Source: an uncultured Eubacteriales bacterium (lineage in GTDB: Bacteria > Bacillota > Clostridia > Oscillospirales > Oscillospiraceae). Taken from it: a stretch of DNA of 9,159 nt. Of the stretch, positions 1-6,858 are shown in pieces. Under the pieces are notes generated by a model. That model made no database searches, was not told the DNA's origin, and saw only the letters and a list, made by a program, of their open reading frames with translations. The stretch is from positions 1-9,159 of the forward strand of contig USPI01000044.1 of the NCBI GenBank assembly GCA_900556535.1, in the 5' to 3' direction. Within the stretch, counting starts at the first letter, position 1; the number at the start of each line of letters is the position of its first letter. The position numbers and the translations under genes were made by a program.

Positions 1-741
1 TGTCGAAACATCAAGCGTTCCGGAGTCATCGGCAGAAAGCTGAGAGACCGCAGACAGGAGCTTTCCGAATTTATATTCGGTGTTGTCATTCGCTCCGAGC
101 TTCACGAGAAAACGATTATCGTACTCGAAGGTCGGGTTTGCAGCATCGGAAACGTCAATTGCCGTGACCTTATCGACAAGCCCGCGCGCCTGGACCTGAT
201 ACAGAATATCAAGCAGGTACGAAAGCTTTTCGCGCTCGCCCTCACCTACCGTTATCTGATCACCGACGGCGGCCTCGCTCACGCTCAGCCCGCTTACAAG
301 GGCAAGATGCGCACTGTCCGATTCGCTGATGCTGCCGAGAAACTTTCCACTGCTGCTTATGCTCCACAGCTCCGTGCCCACATGGATACAGGCGGTCGCG
401 TTACTCTCTTCCACCTCGATTATAACGAGATTCGGCAGACCTCTGCTTATCTGCACAGAGTCAACATACGGCAGCTTAACCGTGATTCGGCTTCCGGCAG
501 CGATCCCGTTAATAAAAAACAGGTTATCTCCGTCTTCGATGCCGGACGCCCTTATTATCTCCTCCGCCGAGTAGCGCGAGTTGCCCCTGACCTCGATTTT
601 CGTGACCTTGAAGAAAAGGCTCATGATGAAGATTATCGCCACGATAACGAGGAAAAAGGTCAGCGGACCGTTGACCTGCCCATTCACCCTCGGTCTATCC
701 GGGTCTTCGCGTTTTTTGTAATAATCATTAGTATTGGACAT
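1..741 (-). CDS. ftsQ: Cell division protein FtsQ/DivIB, 3' end cut by window edge
   Basis: I translated this frame by hand. It starts with ATG at 741-739 and stays open for 247 codons to the left edge, so the C-terminus is missing. FtsQ/DivIB is a bitopic membrane protein that recruits and stabilises the divisome with FtsL/DivIC and FtsB. Residues 1-25 are a polar, charged cytoplasmic tail; 26-44 are a single hydrophobic membrane segment; 45-112 form a POTRA domain starting KVTKIEVRGN and including the family-typical LPYVDSVQISRGLPN (90-104); the beta domain follows. The start is well supported: GGAG lies at 752-749, seven bases before the ATG, inside the last codons of murA, whose TAA ends one base upstream. 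This suggests translational coupling to murA. A DivIB-like protein after murA is common in Clostridia. Family assignment is firm; full length is unknown. Confidence 0.9.
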   Translation of the reverse strand, partial: MSNTNDYYKKREDPDRPRVNGQVNGPLTFFLVIVAIIFIMSLFFKVTKIEVRGNSRYSAEEIIRASGIEDGDNLFFINGIAAGSRITVKLPYVDSVQISRGLPNLVIIEVEESNATACIHVGTELWSISSSGKFLGSISESDSAHLALVSGLSVSEAAVGDQITVGEGEREKLSYLLDILYQVQARGLVDKVTAIDVSDAANPTFEYDNRFLVKLGANDNTEYKFGKLLSAVSQLSADDSGTLDVST

Positions 742-742
742 A

Positions 743-1996
743 TTACAACTCCAAAAATATATCTGCTCCGAGATACCGAAGCCTCTGGTCGAAATGCTCG
801 TAGCCGCGCATGATGTGCCCGCTGTCAACTACGAGGCTTTGCCCCTCGGCAGACAGCGCCGCTATTACCATTGCCGCCGCACCGCGCAGATCGCCCGCGT
901 TCACAACGGCACCCGTGAGCTCTCGCACGCCCCAAACCTCGGCGCATCTGCCCTCAACGGAAATATCCGCTCCGAAGTGGGCAAGCTCCCTTGTATGCCC
1001 GAAGCGCGAGTCAAACACATTCTCGACGAAATCCGTTTTGCCTGATGCTTTGAGCAGAGCCGCCATGAGAAGCGGCTGCATATCCGTCGGAAATTCGGGG
1101 TACGGTCCCGTTTCCACTCTGCCGACGCTGCCGAGCTTACCGTCGGAAACAAGCCGCAAGCTGCGGTTGGAGGCTATTATATCACATCCGGCCTGTTTTA
1201 GGAAGTGCTGTAAACGGTAAAAATGTCTGAAATCAACGCCACGCAGCTCAATATCGCCGCCTGCCGCCGCGGCTGCGCACAAAAAGGTTGCCGCCGCTAT
1301 TCTGTCTGGCATTATCCGGTGGCCGATATGACTGTCGGCATCAAAGCCCGAGATCGTGATATCAGCCGTGCCCGCACCCGACACATACGCCCCTGCCTTG
1401 CGCAGATATTCCTGAAGATCCTCTATCTCCGGCTCGCGCGCAGCTCCGGTTATGACGGTCTCGCCCTCAGCAGCGCAGGCTGCAAGCATCGCGTTTTCGG
1501 TCGCGCCGACGCTCGGATAAGGCAGAGCTATCCTCGCTCCCTTGAGCCTGTGCGCCCTGCAAACTATCTCGCAGCCGCATTCTTTTACCTCCGCGCCGAG
1601 TGCCTTCATTGCGGATATATGCATATCAATCGGTCTCGCTCCGAGCTTGCAGCCGCCCGGCGCCGTGAGGTGTACCTCGCCGCAGCGCGCAAGCAGCGCT
1701 CCCATGAACAGCACCGATGACCGCATACATTCCATCATGCTGCGCGGGATAACATTTGAAGTTATGCTGCGCGAGTCTATGTAAACGTCGTTATCCTCCC
1801 GCACGGCGGTGCAGCCGAGCTGCCGCAAAATGCTCAGCGAAGCCTCAACGTCGCTCAGGCACGGCACGTTCATCAGCTCCGTTTCTGTCGGGAATACGAT
1901 CGAGGCCGCCAAAATCGGCAGGACCGCATTTTTCGAGCCCTGTACAAAGCAAGCGCCCTCAAGGCGATTTCCTCCGTTAATATGCCATATTGCCAT
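743..1996 (-). CDS. murA: UDP-N-acetylglucosamine 1-carboxyvinyltransferase MurA
   Basis: This cytoplasmic enzyme transfers enolpyruvyl from phosphoenolpyruvate to UDP-GlcNAc, the first committed step of peptidoglycan synthesis and the target of fosfomycin. The 417-residue protein has normal family length, and its key residues fall close to the E. coli numbering: K22 and N23 in GSKNAVLPIL; catalytic Cys116 (E. coli Cys115) in APGGCKLGARP; R121; D231 in PDRIAAATF; D305 in FPTDMQ; R371; and R397 in MRGYEHFD. A cysteine rather than aspartate at the active site predicts ordinary fosfomycin sensitivity of the enzyme. It starts at ATG 1996-1994, with GAGG at 2007-2004 and a seven-base all-T spacer. 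That binding site lies in the 3' arm of the upstream hairpin (1997-2047), so expression may be separately controlled. The TAA stop at 745-743 is one base from the ftsQ start. Many Firmicutes carry a second copy (MurZ/MurAB), which cannot be judged here. Confidence 0.97.
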   Translation of the reverse strand: MAIWHINGGNRLEGACFVQGSKNAVLPILAASIVFPTETELMNVPCLSDVEASLSILRQLGCTAVREDNDVYIDSRSITSNVIPRSMMECMRSSVLFMGALLARCGEVHLTAPGGCKLGARPIDMHISAMKALGAEVKECGCEIVCRAHRLKGARIALPYPSVGATENAMLAACAAEGETVITGAAREPEIEDLQEYLRKAGAYVSGAGTADITISGFDADSHIGHRIMPDRIAAATFLCAAAAAGGDIELRGVDFRHFYRLQHFLKQAGCDIIASNRSLRLVSDGKLGSVGRVETGPYPEFPTDMQPLLMAALLKASGKTDFVENVFDSRFGHTRELAHFGADISVEGRCAEVWGVRELTGAVVNAGDLRGAAAMVIAALSAEGQSLVVDSGHIMRGYEHFDQRLRYLGADIFLEL

Positions 1997-2047
1997 AAAA
2001 AAACCTCGCAGAAAGAACTTAAATCATGCCATTCTATGCCGCGAGGT
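1997..2047 (-). terminator. Hairpin plus T7 between murG and murA; candidate attenuator or terminator
   Basis: Read on the minus strand, ACCTCGC (2047-2041) pairs with GCGAGGT (2009-2003). The loop between them is 31 bases (2040-2010), and the stem is followed directly by seven T (2003-1997, the first shared with the stem end). A stem followed by a T run is the layout of an intrinsic terminator, and it lies 10 bases after the murG stop. The T run is on the correct side only for minus-strand transcription. The loop is longer than in a typical terminator. A short inner pairing of AGAA (2034-2031) with one of two nearby TTCT copies could shorten it. The stem may act as a partial terminator, as an element masking the murA ribosome binding site, or as neither. 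Confidence 0.45.
2004..2007 (-). promoter_or_regulatory. murA ribosome binding site, embedded in the hairpin 3' arm
   Basis: GAGG on the minus strand sits seven bases before the murA ATG, at good Shine-Dalgarno spacing, and no other purine-rich match lies nearby. The same four bases are part of the 3' arm of the inverted repeat covering 2003-2047. If the stem forms in the mRNA the site would be paired and less accessible. The binding site itself is clear; masking is an inference. Confidence 0.7.
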
Positions 2048-2060
2048 CTGTTTGTGTTAT
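2031..2060 (-). promoter_or_regulatory. Weak candidate promoter for murA
   Basis: On the minus strand, TAGAAT (2036-2031) matches five of six bases of the -10 consensus. ATAACA (2060-2055) matches four of six of the -35 consensus, with an 18-base spacer. A start about seven bases downstream would fall in the loop of the murG-murA hairpin, giving a murA transcript without the 5' stem arm. Such matches arise often by chance, so this is a hint only. Confidence 0.2.
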
Positions 2061-3181
2061 TTACTTTCGCACAGGGAGAATATCCTGTCGCATATCATAT
2101 CGGTCGCTTCCGGCATTGCAAGCCTTTCCATGGCAGCGGACATTTTTTTGCGCTCGGTCTCGGAGGAAAGTATCTTCTTGACTGCCTCAAGCAGCTCCTT
2201 TGGCTCAAACCAGCCCTCCTCGAAGATAAGTGCGCCGCCCGCGTCCTCAACCACCTTGGCGTTTTTAAACTGATGATTATTCGTCACGAACGGCGACGGG
2301 ACAAATATCGTGGGCTTATGCATATATGTAAGCTCGGATATGGTCGAGGCTCCCGCTCGGCAAAGCACAAGGTCTGCCGCTGCCATCACGCGGGGCATAT
2401 CGTAGATATATTCTCTGACATCCATGCCGTTTTTCTCGTAATCGGGCGCGGTTTTGCGAAGCTGAGTCACCATTTCCTCATAGCCCTCGCTGCCCGCAGA
2501 ATGAATAAGCGTGAAGCCGGGGTCCTTGCCGGCAAGCTTAATAAAGCCGCACATAACGGCGTTCATATTAGCCGCTCCGAGTGAGCCCCACACCGAGACC
2601 ACAAGCGGCTTATCCATCTGTATACCGAGTTCCGCCTTTGCCGCATTTTTTGTATATCGTGCAAACTCACCGCGCACGGGTGTGCCTGTGACGACGGTTT
2701 TTTCGGGATTTTTATAGTATTTCCTGCTGTCCTCAAAGCCGAGCATTATCGTATCGACAATGCCGGAGAGCATTTTGGTGGTAAGCCCCGGAACGGCGTT
2801 ACTCTCGTGCACGGCCGTGGGTATTCCGAGCAGCGAGGCAGCCTTTAAAACAGGAAAGCATACATAGCCGCCCGTGCCGACGACAATGTCGGGCTTAAAT
2901 CTCTTTATGATCTTTTTTGCGATTATGGTCGAGCGCACAAGATGCCACGCCGCGCTTATGTTGTGGAAAAGTCCGCCGAGAGTTTTTTCGCGGCTCAAGG
3001 CCCTGACCCTCACGGTTTCGATCTTATAGCCCGCGCGAGGGACGAGGTCTGTTTCCATCTGCCCCTTTGCGCCTATGAACAGGAATTCGCTGTCCGGCAT
3101 AAGCTCTTTTATTCGCCCCGCAACTGCGAGCGCCGGATTTATATGCCCGGCAGTGCCGCCGCAGGCAAATACTATTCTCAT
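2057..3181 (-). CDS. murG: Lipid II synthase MurG (undecaprenyl-PP-MurNAc-pentapeptide GlcNAc transferase)
   Basis: This peripheral membrane GT-B glycosyltransferase of the inner leaflet adds GlcNAc from UDP-GlcNAc to lipid I to make lipid II. The 374-residue protein has both Rossmann-like halves. The N-terminal acceptor domain carries the glycine-rich loop GGTAGHINPALA (8-19, with H13), GTGGYV (102-107) and HESN (125-128). The C-terminal donor domain carries WGSLGA (198-203), RAGAST with E283 of ISEL (275-284), and NNHQFKNA (301-308), the uracil and ribose contact region in the family. The third glycine loop, often GGSxGA, here starts with tryptophan. The start at ATG 3181-3179 is supported by GGAGG at 3193-3189 with seven bases of spacing, in the 13-base gap after the ftsW stop. 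It follows the SEDS polymerase gene, as usual in dcw clusters. The TAA stop is followed by the hairpin before murA. Confidence 0.97.
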   Translation of the reverse strand: MRIVFACGGTAGHINPALAVAGRIKELMPDSEFLFIGAKGQMETDLVPRAGYKIETVRVRALSREKTLGGLFHNISAAWHLVRSTIIAKKIIKRFKPDIVVGTGGYVCFPVLKAASLLGIPTAVHESNAVPGLTTKMLSGIVDTIMLGFEDSRKYYKNPEKTVVTGTPVRGEFARYTKNAAKAELGIQMDKPLVVSVWGSLGAANMNAVMCGFIKLAGKDPGFTLIHSAGSEGYEEMVTQLRKTAPDYEKNGMDVREYIYDMPRVMAAADLVLCRAGASTISELTYMHKPTIFVPSPFVTNNHQFKNAKVVEDAGGALIFEEGWFEPKELLEAVKKILSSETERKKMSAAMERLAMPEATDMICDRIFSLCESK

Positions 3182-3194
3182 ATCTTACCCTCCG

Positions 3195-4358
3195 TCACCC
3201 GCGGTATCCTGCGGGTATGTCTCTTGAAATGCTCAGCACTATCCCCATTTCCGCCATCTGCATCAAAAGCGCCGTGCCGCCGTAGCTGAAAAACGGCAGC
3301 GATATTCCCGTGCACGGCACGAGATTGGTAACGACGGCGACATTTAAAATCACCTGAACGGCAAGCAGCGTCGTTATTCCCGCGCACACAAGAAAGCTGT
3401 ATCTGTCAGCTGCGTGCATGGCAATTCGGTAGCCGCGAATGATAAGCAGCGCGAAAAGCGTCAGTATCAGAAGCGCGCCTATAAAGCCGAGTTCCTCGCA
3501 TACAACGGAAAATATGAAGTCATTATGCTCCTCGGGAAGATACAGGTACTTCTGTCTGCTCTGTCCGAGACCGAGCCCCGTAAGTCCGCCGGAGCCGATC
3601 GAATAAAGCGACTGAACTATCTGATAGCCCTCGTCCGAGGTCGATGCAAACGGGTCGCGCCACGTGCTTATGCGAGTTGATGCATACGGAAACAGCGTCA
3701 GCAGCACGGCTATGCCGCCGCCCGCCGCCAAGGCTGCCGTTATAAACCATATAAGCCGCGCGCCGCCCAGAAAGAGCATGACTCCGCCTATCGCGACAAT
3801 AATTACGGACGCGGAAAAGTGCGGCTCCAAAACAAGCAGAGCGACTATAACCGCGAGAATAGCGGCAAACGGCAGTATACCATAGCGAAAGCTCTTCATT
3901 TTGCCTCTGTTGCGGCAGATGAGCACCGAAAAGGATAGGATTATCCCGATCTTGGCTATCTCCGAGGGCTGCACGGTGAATAGTCCGAAGCCTATCCAGC
4001 GTCTTGCTCCGTTTGCGTTAACGCCGATTATCGGCACAAGCGCAAGCAGCACTATCGCCGCTATAAGAATGGGAACGGAAAACCGCTTATAAAATCCCAC
4101 CGGCAGACGCGAGCACAGGAGCATTGCGCCGACTCCGAGCCCCGCAAAAACAAACTGCCTTACGAAATAGTACGTCGGGTCGCCCTTGGTCACGCCGCCG
4201 GGGTCGTAATACGCCCTGGCAAAGCTCGAAGATAGCACCATCGTAACTCCGATAACGAGAAGTATCATAACAAGCGCGAGGAATGAAATATCCATCCCCG
4301 CGCGCTTTGCCATATCCTTCGTTTCCCTTATTTCGAGCTCGGCGCCGCCGTACCGCAT
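3195..4358 (-). CDS. ftsW: SEDS peptidoglycan glycosyltransferase FtsW/SpoVE
   Basis: This polytopic SEDS-family polymerase links lipid II disaccharides into glycan strands and works with a class B PBP, probably the one encoded at the right end of this operon. The 387-residue protein has a short charged N-terminal tail (1-22) and about ten hydrophobic segments. Family signatures are NGARRWIGFG (116-125) with TVQPSEIAK (128-136), the large extracellular loop with WRDPF (233-237), and LPEEHNDFIF (274-283), whose Asp280 corresponds to the essential SEDS aspartate. GISLPFFSYGGT (351-362) lies near the C-terminus. ATG 4358 is preferred because GGAGG lies at 4371-4367, eight bases upstream; the later Met16 has a poorly spaced site. 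The mraY stop is 17 bases upstream. Sequence alone cannot separate division FtsW from sporulation SpoVE. RodA is less likely given this position. Confidence 0.93.
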   Translation of the reverse strand: MRYGGAELEIRETKDMAKRAGMDISFLALVMILLVIGVTMVLSSSFARAYYDPGGVTKGDPTYYFVRQFVFAGLGVGAMLLCSRLPVGFYKRFSVPILIAAIVLLALVPIIGVNANGARRWIGFGLFTVQPSEIAKIGIILSFSVLICRNRGKMKSFRYGILPFAAILAVIVALLVLEPHFSASVIIVAIGGVMLFLGGARLIWFITAALAAGGGIAVLLTLFPYASTRISTWRDPFASTSDEGYQIVQSLYSIGSGGLTGLGLGQSRQKYLYLPEEHNDFIFSVVCEELGFIGALLILTLFALLIIRGYRIAMHAADRYSFLVCAGITTLLAVQVILNVAVVTNLVPCTGISLPFFSYGGTALLMQMAEMGIVLSISRDIPAGYRG

Positions 4359-4375
4359 AGGCTTCCCCTCCGTTA

Positions 4376-5389
4376 TCAGAGCTGGAAACGATTATATATC
4401 CCTATGAATGAAATTATTGCAAAAACAAGGGAGACGGACGTGAAAAGTACAAAAAGCTCTTTTTCCTTCCACTTTTTGCCCGTCCAGCCGCCCATTTCAA
4501 GGTGATGATGGAACGGAGCCATCTTGAAAACGCGCTTGCCGCCACTGGCCTTATAGTAAAGCACCTGAATTATATCGGAAAGCGTTTCGATTATATAAAC
4601 TATGCCGAGCGTCACAAGAATGAGCGGCATATCGTATGCAAAGGCAAGCGCCGCGATCGCTCCGCCGAGAAACAGCGAACCCGTGTCGCCCATAAAGACC
4701 TTCGCTGGATTAAAGTTATACACGAGAAAACCCATGAGACCGCCGAGAAGCGCGGATGCGAATATACCCAGCGCGAGATATTTTTCGCCCCAAAGGAAGG
4801 TCACCGCGACGAAAAACAGGCACACGGGAAGCGAGGTACCGCTTGAAAGACCGTCAACGCCGTCGGTAATATTAACGGCATTGACCGTTCCGACGATGAT
4901 AAACGCAGCAAGGATAAAATACAGGACCTCCGGAATGTGCACCTCGACATTCCAGAACGGAATGTACAGCCTTGTTGAAATGTAGCCGAGCTTGCGCAGC
5001 AGAAGTACGAAAACGAGCGCCGCCACGAGCTGGAGCAGGAACTTTGCCTTTGCGCTCAGACCGAGATTCTGCTTCTTGCGCAGCTTCTCCCAGTCATCCA
5101 AAAAGCCGATCGCACCGAAAACAAGCGCGAACAACAGGACGAATATATGCGCATAGTCGCCGTTTCTCATGGACTCAAAGCCCACGGTGAGGCAGACTAT
5201 TATGCAGGCGCTTATGAATATCACGCCGCCCATCGTCGGAGTGCCCGATTTGCCCATATGCCAAGCAGGGCCGTTTTCTTTTATTGCCTGACCTGCTTTT
5301 ATCTTCACGAGCCAAGGTATATAGTATTTTCCCACTACCACTGCGATAATAAAAGCAAGCACCAGTGCAAGCGTAAGCTTCAGAGTCAT
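4376..5389 (-). CDS. mraY: Phospho-N-acetylmuramoyl-pentapeptide-transferase MraY
   Basis: This integral membrane enzyme transfers phospho-MurNAc-pentapeptide from UDP to undecaprenyl phosphate, making lipid I; Mg2+ is required. The 337-residue protein matches family size and has about ten membrane segments. Visible motifs are SGTPTMGG (48-55), the aspartate pair D98-D99 in GFLDDW with the loop ending in KKQNLGLSAK (105-114), VNITDGVDGL (172-181), NPAKVFMGDTGSL (227-239) with D235, and the histidine motif APFHHHLEMGGW (291-302). These are the metal, nucleotide and catalytic regions of the family. Its ATG at 5389-5387 overlaps the murE TGA (5388-5386) in an ATGA junction, and GAGG lies at 5401-5398 inside the murE end, eight bases before the start. 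Translation is therefore likely coupled to murE. murF, which often separates murE and mraY, is missing. Confidence 0.97.
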   Translation of the reverse strand: MTLKLTLALVLAFIIAVVVGKYYIPWLVKIKAGQAIKENGPAWHMGKSGTPTMGGVIFISACIIVCLTVGFESMRNGDYAHIFVLLFALVFGAIGFLDDWEKLRKKQNLGLSAKAKFLLQLVAALVFVLLLRKLGYISTRLYIPFWNVEVHIPEVLYFILAAFIIVGTVNAVNITDGVDGLSSGTSLPVCLFFVAVTFLWGEKYLALGIFASALLGGLMGFLVYNFNPAKVFMGDTGSLFLGGAIAALAFAYDMPLILVTLGIVYIIETLSDIIQVLYYKASGGKRVFKMAPFHHHLEMGGWTGKKWKEKELFVLFTSVSLVFAIISFIGIYNRFQL

Positions 5390-6840
5390 TTTTTATTCCT
5401 CATCTCTATATGTTCTGCGACTATCTCGCGTTCATCCATGTGATGCTTTTCGTGTCCTACGACCTGATAGTCCTCATGTCCTTTGCCGGCAAGCAATATT
5501 ACATCATTCGGCCTATGATTGTCAATCGCCCATTTTATCGCCTCAACTCGGTCGCATATAGCAATATGCGGCGTGCTTTTGCCCTCAAGACCGCAAAGTA
5601 TTTCGTCAACTATCGCCTGCGGCTCCTCCGTGCGGGGGTTATCGCTCGTGACGATGACGAAGTCGGCATTATCCGCGGCAATGCCGCCCATTATCGGACG
5701 CTTAGTCCTGTCACGGTCGCCGCCGCAGCCGAAAAGAACGACTACGCGCTCCTTTGTGACAGCTTTGAGCGCTTTAAGAGCGTTTTCGAGCGCGTCGGGC
5801 GTGTGGGCGTAATCAATGAGAACGGTGTAATCACCGTCGGTAGGCACGACCTCCATTCTGCCCTTGACTCCGTGTGCGCTGCTCATAGCCTCGGCGCAGT
5901 CTGCAAGGCTTATACCAAGTGCAAGACCGATGGCAATTGTGTTAAGCGCGTTATAAACGGAGAATTTTCCGGGTATTGCAAGTCTGACATCGGCACTCTC
6001 GCCCTTGAATTGAGCACGAAATTCCACGGCGCTTGGCATGAATTTAATATTTTTCGCCATAAGCTCTGCGTCATTACCGTCTGCCGAGTATCGGAGGAGA
6101 TCGCATTTTGCGTCCTTCGTCATGACGCCCGACCACGCATCGTCTGCATTAATGCAGCCGACGCCGCAAACGCCGAAGAGCTTTGCCTTCGCCTCGGCGT
6201 AGGCCTGCATGGTGTGGTGGAAATCCAAATGATCCTGCGTGAGATTAGTGAAGGCGCCGACGGCAAAGCGGATGCCCGCAACGCGGTTTAAAACGAGCGA
6301 GTGCGACGACACCTCCATCACGACGTGCGTGCAGCCCGCATCGGCCATTTCACGAAAAAGCTGCTGGAGCTCGAAGCTCTCGGGAGTCGTGCGCTCCGTG
6401 TGGATAAACTCATCGCCTATCATATTTCCGTTTGTGCCGACAAGTCCGACCTTCGCTCCGAGCGTATGCTCAAGCAGGTGCTTCAAAAGATAGGTCGTGG
6501 TGGTCTTGCCGTTTGTGCCGGTTATGCCGATGACCTTCATCGACTCGGCAGGCGCGCCGAAGTAGTTTTTGCTCATGATGGCAAGCGCATAGCGGCAGTC
6601 CTCAACGAGGACATACGGAATATCCTCCTGCGGCGCTCTGTCGCATATTATGACGGCGGCTCCGTTCGCGATGGCGTAGGGGATGTATTTATAGCCGTCA
6701 GTTTCAAAGCCTGAGATCGCGACGAACGCATCGCCCCTCTTTACCTTTCTCGAATCGTAGCTTATCCCGCTCACCTCGAGCTCGGGATCTGCTTCGAGCC
6801 GCACAATATTTATATCTTCTGTTAGCTGTGACAGTTTCAT
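5386..6840 (-). CDS. murE: UDP-MurNAc-tripeptide ligase MurE, meso-diaminopimelate type
   Basis: This cytoplasmic Mur ligase uses ATP to add the third stem residue to UDP-MurNAc-L-Ala-D-Glu. The 484-residue protein has the three Mur ligase domains: an N-terminal UDP-binding part (about 1-100, with SYDSRKVKRGDAF at 27-39), a central ATPase domain with the P-loop TGTNGKTTT (107-115), ERTTPE (149-154) and EAKAKLF (216-222), whose first lysine K218 is at the position carbamylated in the family, and a C-terminal domain. In the C-terminal domain, DNPRTEEP (400-407) is the signature of meso-diaminopimelate enzymes, as opposed to lysine-adding ones; GKGHEDYQ (452-459) follows. The wall is therefore predicted to be DAP-type. 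The start at 6840 has GAGG at 6852-6849 with eight bases of spacing in the 18-base gap after the PBP gene. Its stop overlaps the mraY start. Confidence 0.97.
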   Translation of the reverse strand: MKLSQLTEDINIVRLEADPELEVSGISYDSRKVKRGDAFVAISGFETDGYKYIPYAIANGAAVIICDRAPQEDIPYVLVEDCRYALAIMSKNYFGAPAESMKVIGITGTNGKTTTTYLLKHLLEHTLGAKVGLVGTNGNMIGDEFIHTERTTPESFELQQLFREMADAGCTHVVMEVSSHSLVLNRVAGIRFAVGAFTNLTQDHLDFHHTMQAYAEAKAKLFGVCGVGCINADDAWSGVMTKDAKCDLLRYSADGNDAELMAKNIKFMPSAVEFRAQFKGESADVRLAIPGKFSVYNALNTIAIGLALGISLADCAEAMSSAHGVKGRMEVVPTDGDYTVLIDYAHTPDALENALKALKAVTKERVVVLFGCGGDRDRTKRPIMGGIAADNADFVIVTSDNPRTEEPQAIVDEILCGLEGKSTPHIAICDRVEAIKWAIDNHRPNDVILLAGKGHEDYQVVGHEKHHMDEREIVAEHIEMRNKK

Positions 6841-6858
6841 TCGTTTAACCTCGTTTTT

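Noticed and set aside
307..813. Plus-strand open frame of 168 codons at the left end
   Set aside because: The minus strand here encodes a continuous FtsQ/DivIB with membrane segment and POTRA motifs, which explains the region.
2003..2047. The murG-murA inverted repeat as a bidirectional terminator
   Set aside because: On the plus strand the stem is followed by mixed sequence without a T run, and there is no plus-strand gene for it to terminate.
1982..2584. Plus-strand open frame of 200 codons covering the murG-murA gap and the end of murG
   Set aside because: It starts inside murA and runs antisense through murG. The sequence is compositionally odd (rich in His, Arg and Cys) and has no recognisable fold.
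5410..6291. Plus-strand open frame of 293 codons opposite murE
   Set aside because: It lies wholly antisense to a murE gene with every expected motif, has no recognisable domain and no good ribosome binding site that I can see. Long antisense frames are common opposite such genes.
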